Source of the DNA: Strongylocentrotus purpuratus
Taxonomy: Eukaryota > Echinodermata > Echinoidea > Camarodonta > Strongylocentrotidae
Direction of reading: 5' to 3'
DNA: 64,000 nt
Assembly: GCF_000002235.5 (NCBI RefSeq)
Contig: NW_022145604.1
Span: 1,995,339-2,059,338 of the forward strand
The notes beneath the pieces are model-generated. The model worked only from the letters and a program-made list of their open reading frames with translations. It ran no database searches and was not told where the DNA came from. Within the stretch, counting starts at the first letter, position 1, and each line of letters starts with the position of its first letter. The position numbers and the translations under genes are program-made. Positions 12,494 through 24,744 of this stretch are shown one piece after another.

Positions 12494-12529
12494 GTTAAGC
12501 AGGGCTCCCACTTAGCCGAGTTGGAGGCT

Positions 12530-12735
12530 GTTCACACCGATAGAGATAGCGCGCGCTAGACCGCGCTATCTCTGCGGTTTGGAAGGTACAACGTCGTTTC
12601 GGTCCGCCCAACAGCGAGCCACGGAGAGCCAAAACGGCGTGCCACTGGAGCACCTCTTGGGGGTGGTCCACGAGAGAGCGCGCGGTCTAGCGCGCGCTAG
12701 AAAGAAGGGGGTGCTTCGATAGACCGCGCTATCCA
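12530..12735. repeat. GC-rich fold-back sequence
   Basis: TAGCGCGCGCTAGACCGCGC-type words and their inverses recur here (GATAGAGATAGCGCG at the left, GCTTCGATAGACCGCGCTAT at the right). It is related to the nested MITE at 10853-11237 and may be a rearranged copy of it. Confidence 0.6.
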
Positions 12736-13808
12736 AAGACGTTTAAATATAATTACTAGACGGAAAGCAGCACGCGCGGAAACCATTACACGAATGGGAT
12801 TAGGCTCCGCCTCTTTTGGATCATTTGAAGACAAAATAAGCACCCGAGGCGGCTTTTTGATTGGATATGAGCCTCATGAATATGTATTTTATCGATAGTA
12901 TCGTTTAAGAAACCGGATAATATATTTGACCTCATTACAAAACAAAAAAAAATTGCGTCACTTTAATTATGCAGATTTATGCACGACGCTACGACACTCG
13001 CACAAACTGAGAAGAGTTAGTTCATTGAGAATGGGTGAGTAATTGATTGAAATATGAGTAGATTAAGTGACTTTAGTCATCAATTTTGAAAAAGCTGCAA
13101 TAGTCTTCGTGATGTACGGTAATTTCGTTACATTTGGAGACAGTTCTCAACAGATTTTTGGGGAAAAGACTAGTAAAATATTGCTCTTGAAATTGCACTT
13201 TGATTTTCATCGTCATGAAGTAGTTTGACTGCGGTTTGCCGTCATTTCACCCTAGTACTCCAGTTAGGGCCCCGGGGTTCCGGCAGGCCCACCCCAAAGA
13301 ATTTCGGTGCTCATTTGCATCAAGATCAAACTTTCTAATCAAGTTTTAATTGAGATTTGATCGTCATCATGAATCTAATTCACCGATCACCGATTTAATT
13401 TAAATCTAGATTTAACGTTACACCTTAAAATAATCTACGAAGCATGATTTTTTTGATAATCCAAGTGGATTAATTATTGTTAAAATCTTTAGTAGATGTG
13501 GACTCTGATGGCTTTACTTATCAATATCGGTGCCATCCGTTCGCTCAGTTGCATACGCGGTCATGCGGTGCGTGTCAACTTTATTTAGACCAAAATTATC
13601 TGTGACCATTGATAATCAAACAACTCAAAATCCTATTCATTTAGATGTAAACCTGAAACTTATTAATAAAATATATTTAAAAAACATCAACACTAGTAGG
13701 ATTTGTTTATTTTATATTTAGATTTTGTGTGGGTCCAGCGTGCTTGTCAAGTTGTCATTATACTATTACTAGAGTCTAGGCCTAGGCCTACTAGATCTAG
13801 ACCCTAGC

Positions 13809-14113
13809 TATCAGTGGCGTACGCAGGATTTTTTCAAGGGGGGGGGGGGGGGGGTTTAACATTTTGAAATCGGGCCAGAAACTTCGCAACGACTCAGCCA
13901 GCCGCTGAAAAGGCGGGGGGGGGGGGGTAAGAGGACTTTTTTTTGGGGGGGGGGAGTCATCTTTTTTAGGTCATCCATTAGGATTTTTTTTTTTTAATTT
14001 TATTTAAAAAAAAACAACACTCAAAAAGGGGGGGGGGGTTTCCAGAAAAACATACACATAAAAAGCTCAAGGGGGGGGGGGTTAACCCCCCCCCCTGCAT
14101 ACGCGCCTGACCC
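13809..14113. mobile_element. G-run element, CAGTGGCGTACGCAGG / CTGCATACGCGCCTG ends
   Basis: The left end CAGTGGCGTACGCAGG and the right end CTGCATACGCGCCTG are imperfect inverted repeats. Between them are several G runs of 10-18 and one C run. It belongs to the same style of short CAG...CTG elements as 22553-22729. Confidence 0.65.
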
Positions 14114-14523
14114 CTATTACTTCTTTTAATATATTAGAGATTTTTTTTCTTCTCCAAATTGTGCAGTTCATGTTGATTAATCTATTTATTTGTGTAAGAG
14201 AAGACCCCTAGAGATCTAGTCCACAATTATGTTTACTTATGTAGTCCACTTCTTCTTGTCTTAATACACCAATTCTACTTAAGACTACTTTATATGTATA
14301 GGCCATATGAAGCACTTTTTGAAGCACAAGTTAAATCTTCCATTTAATTTTAATTTGTATACTGTGGTCCATTAAATTGGAATGTTGATTTCCACACCAT
14401 ATTAAAATTAAGGCCAACCATGACATGAAAAAAAGCTTTTATGCTAGATCTATTTTTATTTTGTTAAGGAGAAAGGGACGCCTTGATTGTCATATTGATT
14501 TTGTTTTCTTTTTGTTCCAACAG

Positions 14524-16405
14524 ATTGAAACTGATGAAGATCAAGCTGGAAGGAGTTAACTGATGAGTAGACATTACAGCATTTCTTATATATGCAAGAT
14601 GAAGCTGAAAGTGCCATGCAGGTAACATTTTCAGGATATTTAGCACACAAATATTAAACGACCACGTATTAATTCACTAAAAAGGAAATGGAACTAAGTT
14701 TATGTTGCAAGCGTATAAAGTGGAGGGTATATTTTATTCTAGTTCTGCACTTAGCACACAAATATTGATATCTTTCCTTTCTTTGTTTACAAAGGGAATT
14801 TGTCCTTATTTACAGGAGGTCCTGTGTGTAGAAAAACAATGTCTAATGCACATTCAAGGCACTCCATGATCATACATGTAGGGTATACACAGGACCCCTC
14901 ATTACTTTTTTTTGTAAGTGGTCCTTTCACTTATTGAGCAATGAAGATGAAGAAGAACACAAAATAAGATTAATGAAAGTCTGTTTATAGGATGTATTAT
15001 GGTTGATATGTATCTATTATTATCACTTTTTAATTGAAGTACCTACATTGTTTTCTCTTATGTAGGATGATGCTTCTCTACGGTGGATGATGAAGGCATG
15101 CTGATTACAAACCCAGGAGAGGAACAAAGAACAGATATTGACAGAATCATATCTAGAGATGTGGGCCTACTACACTTCATACGAGCAAGTGTGCTAATAT
15201 ACAATGTAGGTACCCCCAATAAACTATTGTAGAACACATATCGTGCAGAAAGTTATAGATCTGACAAAGATATTTTTCATTGTCCGTTACTTGTAAAAGA
15301 ATACTTGACTGCATATCAAAATTGTGATTTAGATTTAAAATAAAATGTCGAAATAGATGAAATATAAGTCTACATTACGTATGCTTCAGTAGCATTATTT
15401 CCAGCACATTCACTGGTCCAAGTTGTTGGGTCATTTTATGTCCCATACTTAAAGGTAAAGACCAGTATTGGTAACGCCCCAATTTCAAAAAATGAAATGG
15501 AAGCTCTCATTACCAATCATGTGAAAGAATATGTTTTGACTAATACATGATGATAAAAAATTTGCCGGGAAACCGCCTACTAATTCATATATTTGGTAAA
15601 TTTGTTTCTCTCATGGTCCTGTGAGAGATATAGGGTAGTCCCATATACATATTTCTGTGTATAGTGCTTGTAACTTTACGAAGAATGGGCCAAATGTCTT
15701 ATCATTTTGATGATTCCAGAACCTTGCAGATGCTAGATGCTAGATGATCAACCTTTTCTGATCGATTCCACAACGTTTCTTTCACAATTCAATCGCATGA
15801 CCATAACTGGTCTTTACCTTTAACCGAGTATTATTCAATTTTGACCGCGAGTTTACATTACAAGTACATTGTACATGTACCGGTATTACTTACAGTTGTA
15901 TTTCATACTTGTCTGATCCAAGCTCCATCAGACCTATTGTCTTAATGGGATCATCAGAAATAATCTAACATGTGGTCAGTAACTAGTCTTGTAGGAAAAA
16001 TAGTTTAGGTTTGCCCACTAGAATCCCAAGTGAATATTAGTCCTTCCTCTTTTTGTCAGAGCAGGTATCAGGGTGTATGTTATTAGTTGTTCTTTATTTT
16101 CTTATACACTGTATCTTATTTCATTTTCCATTCAACAGACTTGGGTTATCATCACAGCCCTTCTGAAAACTAGCCTACAACTTCATTGATGAATGCAGAA
16201 GACATCTACATGGGACTACGTCTTAAAGATGCCACCCTCATATAATGAAAGAGGACAGTAGAGATGGGTTTAAACTTGAATATTTACATACTATTTATTT
16301 ATTATTTGTATTATATGTTTGTAGAATACCACATTAAAAAAAGCTAATGAATTTATCATCTTGTCAACTTTCAAATAATTAAAGATAACTAATCATCAAT
16401 GAATA
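14524..16405 (+). ncRNA. Possible spliced, probably non-coding transcript
   Basis: Three exon-like blocks have good splice borders: 14524-14620 (after ttgttccaacag, before gtaaca), 15066-15206 (after tatgtag, before gtaccc) and from 16139 (after ccattcaacag) to an AATAAA near 16400. A possible first exon ends at 13034 before gtgagt. No frame stays open across the first block. Blocks two and three can encode only about 50 residues, from an ATG near 15101, with no recognised motif. This could be a decayed transposon gene or a non-coding RNA. The support is splice-site appearance only. Confidence 0.3.
15449..15823. mobile_element. MITE family 'TTAAAGGTAAAGACC'
   Basis: TTAAAGGTAAAGACCAGT at the left and ACTGGTCTTTACCTTTAA at the right are inverted. 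Related copies lie at 36072-36232, 36614-36825 and 37637-38046 and share GAACCTTGCAG and GATGATCAACCTTTTCTGA. Confidence 0.85.
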
Positions 16406-16854
16406 AACACTAACATTTTAACAATGTCAACTACCATCTTATAGGATGAAACTGAGGGCTGGGCAGAAAGAAATTTCCTTGAAATTTGAGTGATAAAGAT
16501 CTATCAGTCTATATCAAAGATTGAATTAATCAATCATTAGGAAAACATCTCATTTGAGCTCTGCTCACCAGTTCACCACTTTTCCTGGAGCTACCATAAT
16601 CTGATAGGAGCACTGACCACTGATAAAGGGATTACCAGTAGGGTCCATGGGGAGAGAGACAGTGGTCAATCATAGCCTAGTTACTGATAAAGGGATTACC
16701 AGCTGGTATCTGATATCCAGTCCAGATTCATAGTCTTCTCATCGCAGACCCTACACCTATATTTATAATAGGCCTGGATTCAGTGTGTCTAAAGTCTCAC
16801 TTCATATTGTTTTTTTTAGCAAGTACTAGCTATTTAAGTTTCTTTTACGTATAG

Positions 16855-17580
16855 AAGAGAACATTGATGTGCTTGGCAATGGAAAAATGCAGAAGGAAAA
16901 TATAAAGGGAGGATAAAATAGGGAAAGACGGGTGATAATAAGGAAAGATGGAAATGGAGGGAAAGAAGGAAGAGAAAATAAAGAATATAGCATAAGGAAA
17001 GATGGAAAAGGAAGATAAAAAGTTTAAAAAGAAATACATAAGTAAAGATGGAAACAGAAGATAAAGAAGGTTAGAAAAAAAAGAAATACATGAGAAAAGA
17101 TAGAGAGAATAAAACAAGGTGAAAATAGAGGAATACATAAGGAAAGATGAAAAAGATAAAATTAGGAGAAAATAAAGAATAACATAAGGAAAGATGGAAA
17201 AGGAAGATAAAAGAAGGTTTATAAAGAAATACACAGGGAAAGATGGAAACAGAAGATAATGAAGGTTAGACATAAAGAAATACATGAGAAAAGATAGAGA
17301 GAATAAAACAAGGTGAAAATAGAGGAATACATAAGGAAAGATGAAAATTAGAAAGACAGAGAAAATAAAGAAGGGCATAAGGAAAGATGGCTAAAGAAGA
17401 TAAAATTAGGAGAAAATAAAGAAATATATAATGAAAATTACAAAAGAGATGTTGAAAGGAGAAAAATAAAGAATAATATCAGCCGAAAGGTATATAGAAC
17501 AAAGGTGATAATAGTGAAAAACATGAGGAAAGATGGAAAGGAAAGATGGAAAGGAAACATGGAGAAGATAAAGAAGTTAA
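16855..17580. repeat. Purine-rich strand-asymmetric tract with a 190-bp duplication
   Basis: The plus strand is almost wholly A and G for 700 bp, built from variants of AAGGAAAGATGGAAA. A larger unit, marked by AGATGGAAACAGAAGATAA at about 17047 and 17238, is duplicated. The long hydrophobic frame on the minus strand is a by-product of pyrimidine-rich codons (F, L, S) and not a gene. Confidence 0.8.
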
Positions 17581-17904
17581 TTGGACAAATAAACTTTAAA
17601 AAAACCACCAACCAACAAGCGTTAACTGGACCAAACTTTGATTGGTCATGTTGCTGCATAATAACCTAAAAAGGGCGACTTGAAATAATCGCATTGTCAC
17701 AAGTATTTTAGTTTTTCTGCATAAATATAATCATTACCTTAAAACATAAAGGTTAGATGGCTTATGTATTGAACCAAATCATTAATAGGCAAGCTTGCCC
17801 AGTACCTCTTTGATCAAACGACACGGCGAATTTTTAAGAACACTAAAAGAAAATACACTGAAAAACGGCCGCTCAGAGTGCCGGGCGCATTCACGATACT
17901 GCAT

Positions 17905-20900
17905 GTGGCAAGCTGTTCCGAATTGGGTGGTGGAGTAACGCCTTTAACAGAGGCTATATTTGTCTACCTTACCCGACTTTCAAATGGAGAATCTCACTTT
18001 TCGGTGAACGGGGACCAAAATACCCCACTTGCGTGTCTGGTATTACAGACCGCTTTCTTTCCCGATATCTTCGCGTACACCAAGCTTCGTGAGAATGAGC
18101 AATCTCAGAATCTGGATGAATGTTGTCCTTGTAGTGTGAGGTTCATGAGTAATTATTGTTATAAACTACGACATATAGTATGGATGATAATGTTTGTCAA
18201 GTTTATTGCGGACTATGTCATCCTCATAAAAGTATTAGATAAGTAAAAAGGCCTCAATTAAAATAGTTAAACATGACCAGAAATCATTTTGATGTTAAGA
18301 TATTTTTGACGCACTTCTCGTCATGATATTGAATTTATAACATACAACGAAACGTGGACATCATAATCATAAAGACGTTCGTTGTGCAGATATGTATTTG
18401 CTTATTAATACATACAGTGACAAAAAGAATAATGCGCTATAATCATGAGCAAAAAACCAAGAGGTTTCGGAGAAAGGTAAAAAATCATCCGAGCAGTCAA
18501 TTAGGCAATTCTTCAACAATCTTTAGTATCAAAAAGTGAAAAGGTTTAACTGTCGTGATAAAAATGAGCTTGTCATAGAGATTTATTATACAAGTGAGCA
18601 TCGAAATGTTTCTTTAACGAACTGCTATAACATTTTGAAACCAAATACACTTGTGCTGAAATTTCATATCCTCAGTATCGAGAAGCATAATGTTCCATTA
18701 TCAACTATTGTAAAATAGATTAAGTCCTTCGATGTCTTGTAATGCCCTAATTACTCGGCTAATTATTATCTTTCTAAAGGATTGTAGATTTGAGAGTTTC
18801 TGTTTCTTTCGTGTTACATGCAATGGACATTCAATCATCACGGCTTGATGTGTTGTGGGGAAATAAATATTGTATCCTATACGTATACAGATCATATTAA
18901 ATCGAATAAAAGCTTGATGAAATTCAATTCTTATCTTGCCAGAATCATCATTTTTTTAAATACCGTCTTTATAACGAATTCCAAGAAATATGCCGTCTGC
19001 CTAAACAACCACCCCCCCCCCCCCTATTTCAAATTTGACATCTAAGCCCCGGCCACTCCCTGAAATCCTTGATCTGCCGTTTTGGGGGGGGGGCAAGAAA
19101 TAGGCAAAGAAAGTTGAGTAGACCTTGAGATTACGCACGGAATAAATGTAACGAAAACAATATTTACAACATTCTATTCTTGCTTTAATACCTCAAAAAT
19201 ATTTAACGGTCAAACCAACAAAATGTATGTTTTCCTGGCCTTTCCTTATAGGCCTAGGCCTATATATTTACAACATTCTATTCTTGCTTTAATACCTCAA
19301 AAATATTTAACGGTCAAACCAACAAAATGTATGTTTTCCCGGCCTTTCCTTATAGGCCTAGGCCTACACCATTTTTCTAAACGCGTTCGAGTTTACTTCG
19401 TCTATGCGAATAAATTTGGTGGCGGAGTAACGCCTTTAACAGAGGCTATATTTGTCAACCTTACCCGACTTTCAAATGGAGAATCTCACTTTTCGGTGAA
19501 CGGGGACCGAAACACCCCACTTGCGTGTCTGGTATTACAGACTGCTTTCTTTCCCGATATCTTCGCGTACACCAAGCTTCGTGAGAATGAGCAATCTCAG
19601 AATCTGGATGAATGTTGTCCTTGTAGTGTGAGGTTCATGAGTAATTATTGTTATAAACTACGACATATAGTATGGATGATAATGTTTGTCAAGTTTATTG
19701 CGGACTATGTCATCCTCATAAAAGTATTAGATCAAGTAAAAAGGCTTCAATTAAAATAGTTAAACATGACCAGAAATCATTTTGATGTTAAGATATTTTT
19801 GACGCACTTCTTGTCATGATATTGAATTTATAACATACAACGAAACGAGGACATCATAATCATAAAGACGTTCGTTGTGCAGATATGTATTTGCTTATTA
19901 ATACACGCAGTGACAAAAAGAATAATGCGCTATAATCATGAGTAAAAAACCAAGAGGTTTCGGAGAAAGGTAAAAAATCATCCGAGCAGTCAATTAGGCA
20001 ATTCTTCAACAATCTTTAGTATCAAAAAGTGAAAAGGTTTAACTGTCGTGATAAAAATGAGCTTGTCATAGAGATTTATTATACAAGTGAGCATCGAAAT
20101 GTTTCTTTAACGAACTGCTATAAAATTTTGAAACCAAATACTCTTGTGCTGAAATTTCATATCCTCAGTATCGAGAAGCATAATGTTCCATTATGGTTGC
20201 ATCAACTATTGTAAAATAGATTAAGTCCTTCGATGTCTTGTAATGCCCTAAATGATTACTCAGCTAATTATTATCTTTCTAAAGGATTGTAGATTTGAGA
20301 GTTTCTGTTTCTTTCGTGTTACATGCAATGGACATTCAATCATCACGGCTTGATGTGTTGTGGGGAAATAAATATTGTATCCTATACGGATACAGATCAT
20401 ATTAAATTGAATAAAAGTTTTATGAAATTCAATTCTTATCTTGCCAGAATCATCATTTTTTTTAAATACCGTCTTTATAACGAATTCCAAGAAATATGCC
20501 GTCTGCCTAATCAACCACCCCCCCCCCCCCCTATTTCAAATTTGACGTCTGAGCCCCGGCCACTCCCTATTTTCAAATCCTTGATCTGCCGTTTGGGGGG
20601 GGGGGGGGCAAGAAATAGGCAAAGAAAGTTGAGTAGACCTTCAGATTACGCACGGAATAAATGTAACAAAAACAATACTTACAACATTCTATTCTTGGTT
20701 TAATACCTCAAAAATATTTAACGGTCAAACCAACAAAATGTATGTTTTCCCGGCCTTTTCTTATAGGCCTAGGCCTACACCATTTTTCTAAACGCGTTCG
20801 AGTTTATTTCGTCTATGCGAATAGATTTGGTGGCAGAGTAACGCCTTTAACAGAGGCTATATTTGTCAACCTTACCCGACTTTCAAATGGAGAATCTCAC

Positions 20901-21172
20901 TTTTCGGTGAACGGGGACCGAAATACCCCACTTGCGTGTCTGGTATTACAGACCGCTTTCTTTCCCGATATCTTCGCGTGTTGTCCTTGTAGTGTGAGGT
21001 TCATGAGTAATTATTGTTATAAACTACGACATATAGTATGGATGATAATGTTTGTCAAGTTTATTGCGGACTATATCATCCTCATAAAAGTATTAGATCA
21101 AGTAAAAAGGCTTCAATTAAAATAGTTAAACATGACCAGAAATCATTTTGATGTTAAGATATTTTTGACAAT
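17905..21172 (+). repeat. Three near-identical copies of a 1.4-1.5 kb block
   Basis: The landmark GGAGTAACGCCTTTAACAGA, or its one-base variant, lies at about 17931, 19423 and 20834, giving steps of about 1492 and 1411 bp; the third copy stops near 21172. All three keep a frame reading TPLTEAIFV..LTRLSNGESH and then CCPCSVRFMSNYCYKLRH, ending at 18246, 19759 and 21125. The third copy lacks 45 bp (15 codons) in frame. The frame matches no known family. Because the copies are so alike, the open frame is weak evidence for coding. A smaller tandem repeat of about 105 bp lies inside copy 2 at 19155-19365. Confidence 0.85.
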
Positions 21173-21821
21173 TTTAGACAATATCATATTTAATTGTGTC
21201 CATGTACTATATCGAACTAGACAATTATGATGAAACTTGAAAGGAACATAATTATAACCAGGAAGTTCCTGATATATAACTATGCTTATAAAGTGAAGCA
21301 AGGAAGATGAAACTGGCATCTACCGGTAGCTATGAGAATGGACATAATCCGAACCTATATGAGACTGCGAATAAGACTAGAACATCATGGAGGAGTTCCA
21401 AGCAGTACTTATCAAGGTTGGGCTGGCGATGTCCTGGCAAAGTTTGTTTACACTGCAGATTAGGGACTCTAACTCTCTCTTGCTCTGTGGTGAGCTTACC
21501 ACCAAAATGCACCCCACTTTCGGGTCCAAAGTGGGGTGAAGTTTAAATGGACTGTTTTCGTCATGTGATATTTTAATTATAATTATACATGTTGAAATTC
21601 ATTTACCTCAGTCTATGGACTTCTGTATTTGAAGTTTTGTAGATTTTACATTAAGCGATTATATTATATTATTGCTGCTTCAAGTATTGTATGTAAGAAG
21701 GTTTGAAAGACAACTCTCTAAATGCACTAAATATGGAAACTGCTAATCATCATTGCCTTTTGTATCCAAACTGCTAATTTTAATAGAATCATGTTTTGAT
21801 ACTTCCTAGCTTAAGAAAACG

Positions 21822-22215
21822 GGGGGGGGGGGGGGGGGGGGGGCTTGTTATCCTCTTCCTGGTGCTGTTTCTACATGGACCATGTAACAGGTTGCAAAAG
21901 TGTAAACAATATTATATTTGTTATATGTTTATATTAGAAGGATTTAGAAAATGAAAACGTTTTGAATTATAGAATTACTGTTGCTAGAAGTAACGGCAGT
22001 ATTGATGTGTAAGGGAATGGGGTGGTTTTCCCAGTGAAATTAATGGTATACCAATGTAAAATTAATAAAAAAAGAGAAAACTATTCTTAAAAATAAAAGT
22101 ATAAAGGACATGGGCCTCCTAACTAGCAAACCACTTCTGGGTTGTTGTTGTTGCTGTTGTTGTTGTTGTTGTTGTTTTTTTTTTTTTTGGGGGGGGGGGG
22201 AGGGGGGCAACCCAA
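21822..22215. repeat. G run, (TTG)n and second G run
   Basis: A G run of 22 at about 21822-21843, a (TTG)n microsatellite at 22140-22175, then T and G runs to about 22205. From 21173 to 21820 no supportable gene is seen; short frames there match nothing known. Confidence 0.8.
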
Positions 22216-22552
22216 TTCAAAATTTCCAGCGTTAAATTCCATTGTCTTTAAACAAAAATTATGTCAAGATGTTGAAAAACAATGTTTCACTTTCCGTTTT
22301 CAAGTTAGAAAATTTGAATAAAATGATTAACATATTTTCCGATCTCTCTGGTCTCTACATTAAACATGTTCAAAGCTCCTGCAAAGGCTGCAAAAAGGAA
22401 AAGTGAAGTTAATCCAAGTGAAATGTGGACAGTAATGGAGTGAATATGGAATGGTTGATCGTAGTTGATAACGAGTAAACGTAAATGAGTGGTAATAACA
22501 ACTACGACTGAAAGTGAGACAGAATGGAACTGCAACAGGTTGTTCAGTCAAG

Positions 22553-22729
22553 CAGGCACGTAGCCACGGGGGGGGGGGGGGGGGGGGGCACGTGCCCCCC
22601 CCCCCCCCCAAAAAAAAGAAGAAAATTCCACGATCGGTTGAACTTTTTTAGACCCCTTTTTTTTACCTCGATCGATTACATGTATGTGCCCCCCCCCCCC
22701 CCAAACATCAAAGTCTGGCTACGTGCCTG
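22553..22729. mobile_element. hAT-like MITE with G/C runs and 8-bp target duplication
   Basis: The ends CAGGCACGTAGCCA and TGGCTACGTGCCTG are perfect inverted repeats. They are flanked by the direct repeat CAGTCAAG (22545-22552 and 22730-22737). CAG...CTG ends plus an 8-bp target duplication are the hallmark of hAT elements. The interior is mostly G and C runs. Confidence 0.9.
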
Positions 22730-23712
22730 CAGTCAAGACAACAAACCGTTAGTTGCAGAAGATAATTTACGAAAGCCAGAGAAAGAGAGAAAGGGAATCA
22801 TTAAGGTACGATGAGAGTGGGTGGAGAAAAACCATCCACTGTGCCACATAATTTGTCTAAAATAAGGAAACTTTATACATTAGTATATTTAAAATGTATA
22901 ATCATAGCCAGAGAATGTGTTGTTATATGGCTTATAGCATGTTTTATTTAATAAAACAAAAACAGACCCAGTTATTGATAGACTAAAAAGGGAATAAGAT
23001 CGAGACATTAAGAATATCAGTATTTCTTATTCAATGAAGTTAAGGCCACTCCCCCATATTGCGATGCATTCTGGGTATGAGGGGTGGAGCTTAGCAAGCT
23101 TGAGATCTGTGAAAAATGGATGGTTATTATCATTTTTTGGTCAACAAAGAGATTTTCAGAAAAATTTTATGCTGGAATATTAATAAGTAGAGGTGTAATT
23201 ATGTTTTCAAAGGCTCAGTTAGTCGGCGTAGATATTCATAAATGAATGATACACGCCATTAAAACTTTAAAAACAACAACAACACAACGAGTGGAATTTT
23301 TAAGGTCCACTTCCCGATGCATCCTGGGTACACCAGCTGTTATACTGGTGATCGATAATACAAGTTTGAGCGCGTATTTCACCTAACGGTGATCGCATCA
23401 GAATAATCCACGCTGATTCGCTGAATCACTTGCGTTGCTAGCGCGCAGCGTGATGAATAAATTACCCATAATTCCGTACAGTAGATTATTTGACCTCTCT
23501 GATTATGCTGATACGCGTATTGTCTTTTACCATGTAGTAAACATCATTACAGTACACTTTTCGCGGGGAGCATCCTACAGAATGCATAATTCATAAGGCT
23601 CATGAATTATGCAAGGGGGCTTATTTTGGCTTCTAATGGATCCGGACAAAATGGCGGAGCTTGGGGGGCCTGGCGCTATCTCATTGCGGTTTGAACAGCC
23701 TCTTGGAGCCTC

Positions 23713-23960
23713 GAGTTGTGGCGAGCTGGCGCGATCTTATGGCTAGCAGTTTTATCATTAAAACATATTTCTTGATATTAAGAATTCAATTCTTGATATC
23801 ACGAAATCGAATTCCTGATATCACTAAATCGAATTCTTGATATCAAGAATTACCATTGCTTTACAACGTAAAATTATTTCTTGATATCAAGAATTGATTT
23901 CTTGATATCAATTAATAATAAAACGGCTTGCCATAAGATCGCGCCAGCTCGCCACAACTC
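23713..23960. repeat. Fold-back with perfect 31-bp arms and TTCTTGATATCAAGAA cluster in the loop
   Basis: The arm 23713-23743 (GAGTTGTGGCGAGC...) is the exact reverse complement of 23930-23960. The loop holds about seven variants of the palindrome TTCTTGATATCAAGAAT between 23770 and 23918. It sits at the inner edge of the right 32-bp inverted end of the 11.5-kb candidate element. Confidence 0.9.
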
Positions 23961-24744
23961 AAGGATCCAACTCGGCTAAGTGGGAGCCCTGCTTAACATT
24001 ACGAACTGGTCAATTGGTGTGTTCTGTAGGTAGCTATGTTATGCTACGGTTACAAAGGTTCGTACGAACGATAATTTCGTACGAATCTCCCTGTTTTTCC
24101 ATTGTCTTCCCGAATTTCCATTGTCTGAAAATCGTTCGTACGGCATTCGTAGCAGTTCGTAATGGCATTTGTGACCGAGGCTTTAAATTCATTATTACCT
24201 CCCTGTGAGGGCCTTCTCTTGCCCCCGTAAAAAATACGCCGGCCAAAAAAAAAAAAGATTGAGAAAGAGAAGAAAAAAAGGAAGAGAACGTAGGAAGAAA
24301 AAGGGAAAAGGAGTCGAGAAAAGTACAACGAGTCGTCTTCTTTCTCTAATAATTTGATAAAAATTTGGTTCCAACATATACGGTATAGTGTGCCGAATGA
24401 GAACCGGAACTACCAAATCATGTATATAGATGGCTTTAGCTGCTCCAATTTTCATTATAAGGCAGCAAATAATGATAATAACATTCATAGGGCGCTTATA
24501 ATACGGGAGTTTCTAAGCACTCATGTGGTATTGTCTAACTCCGTATAATTATTGAACATGTTCACTAGTTTAAAAGCAACAAAATAACATGAAATATTAC
24601 TAATAGGCTACAAATACAATACAATGGAGTTGTGGAATTAACTACTTGTATGCGCCTCCAGTATGCTATAACTGATTACACAAACTGATAATGCTCGTTA
24701 ACAGGTTAAATATCCCTGATAAGACCAATCCCTGATAAGACCAA

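Larger units (their letters stand above)
12494..23997. mobile_element. Candidate 11.5-kb element bounded by perfect 32-bp inverted repeats
   Basis: The sequence at 12494-12525 (it begins GTTAAGCAGGGCTCCC and ends GAGTTGGA) is the exact reverse complement of 23966-23997. Inward homology continues weakly: GAGGCTGTTCA, then GCTCCGCC and AAAATAAGC, then CTCATGAAT occur in the same order from both ends (left about 12525-12880, right, inverted, about 23600-23720). Neither end has its own partner nearby, which favours one large element over two MITEs. No transposase frame is recognised inside, so an autonomous role is unproven. The TTAA at each end is part of the inverted repeat. Confidence 0.45.

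Noticed and set aside
16845..17659. Long minus-strand frames rich in F, L, S and I that look like membrane proteins
   Set aside because: They are translations of a purine-rich tandem tract read on its pyrimidine strand; no conserved motif.
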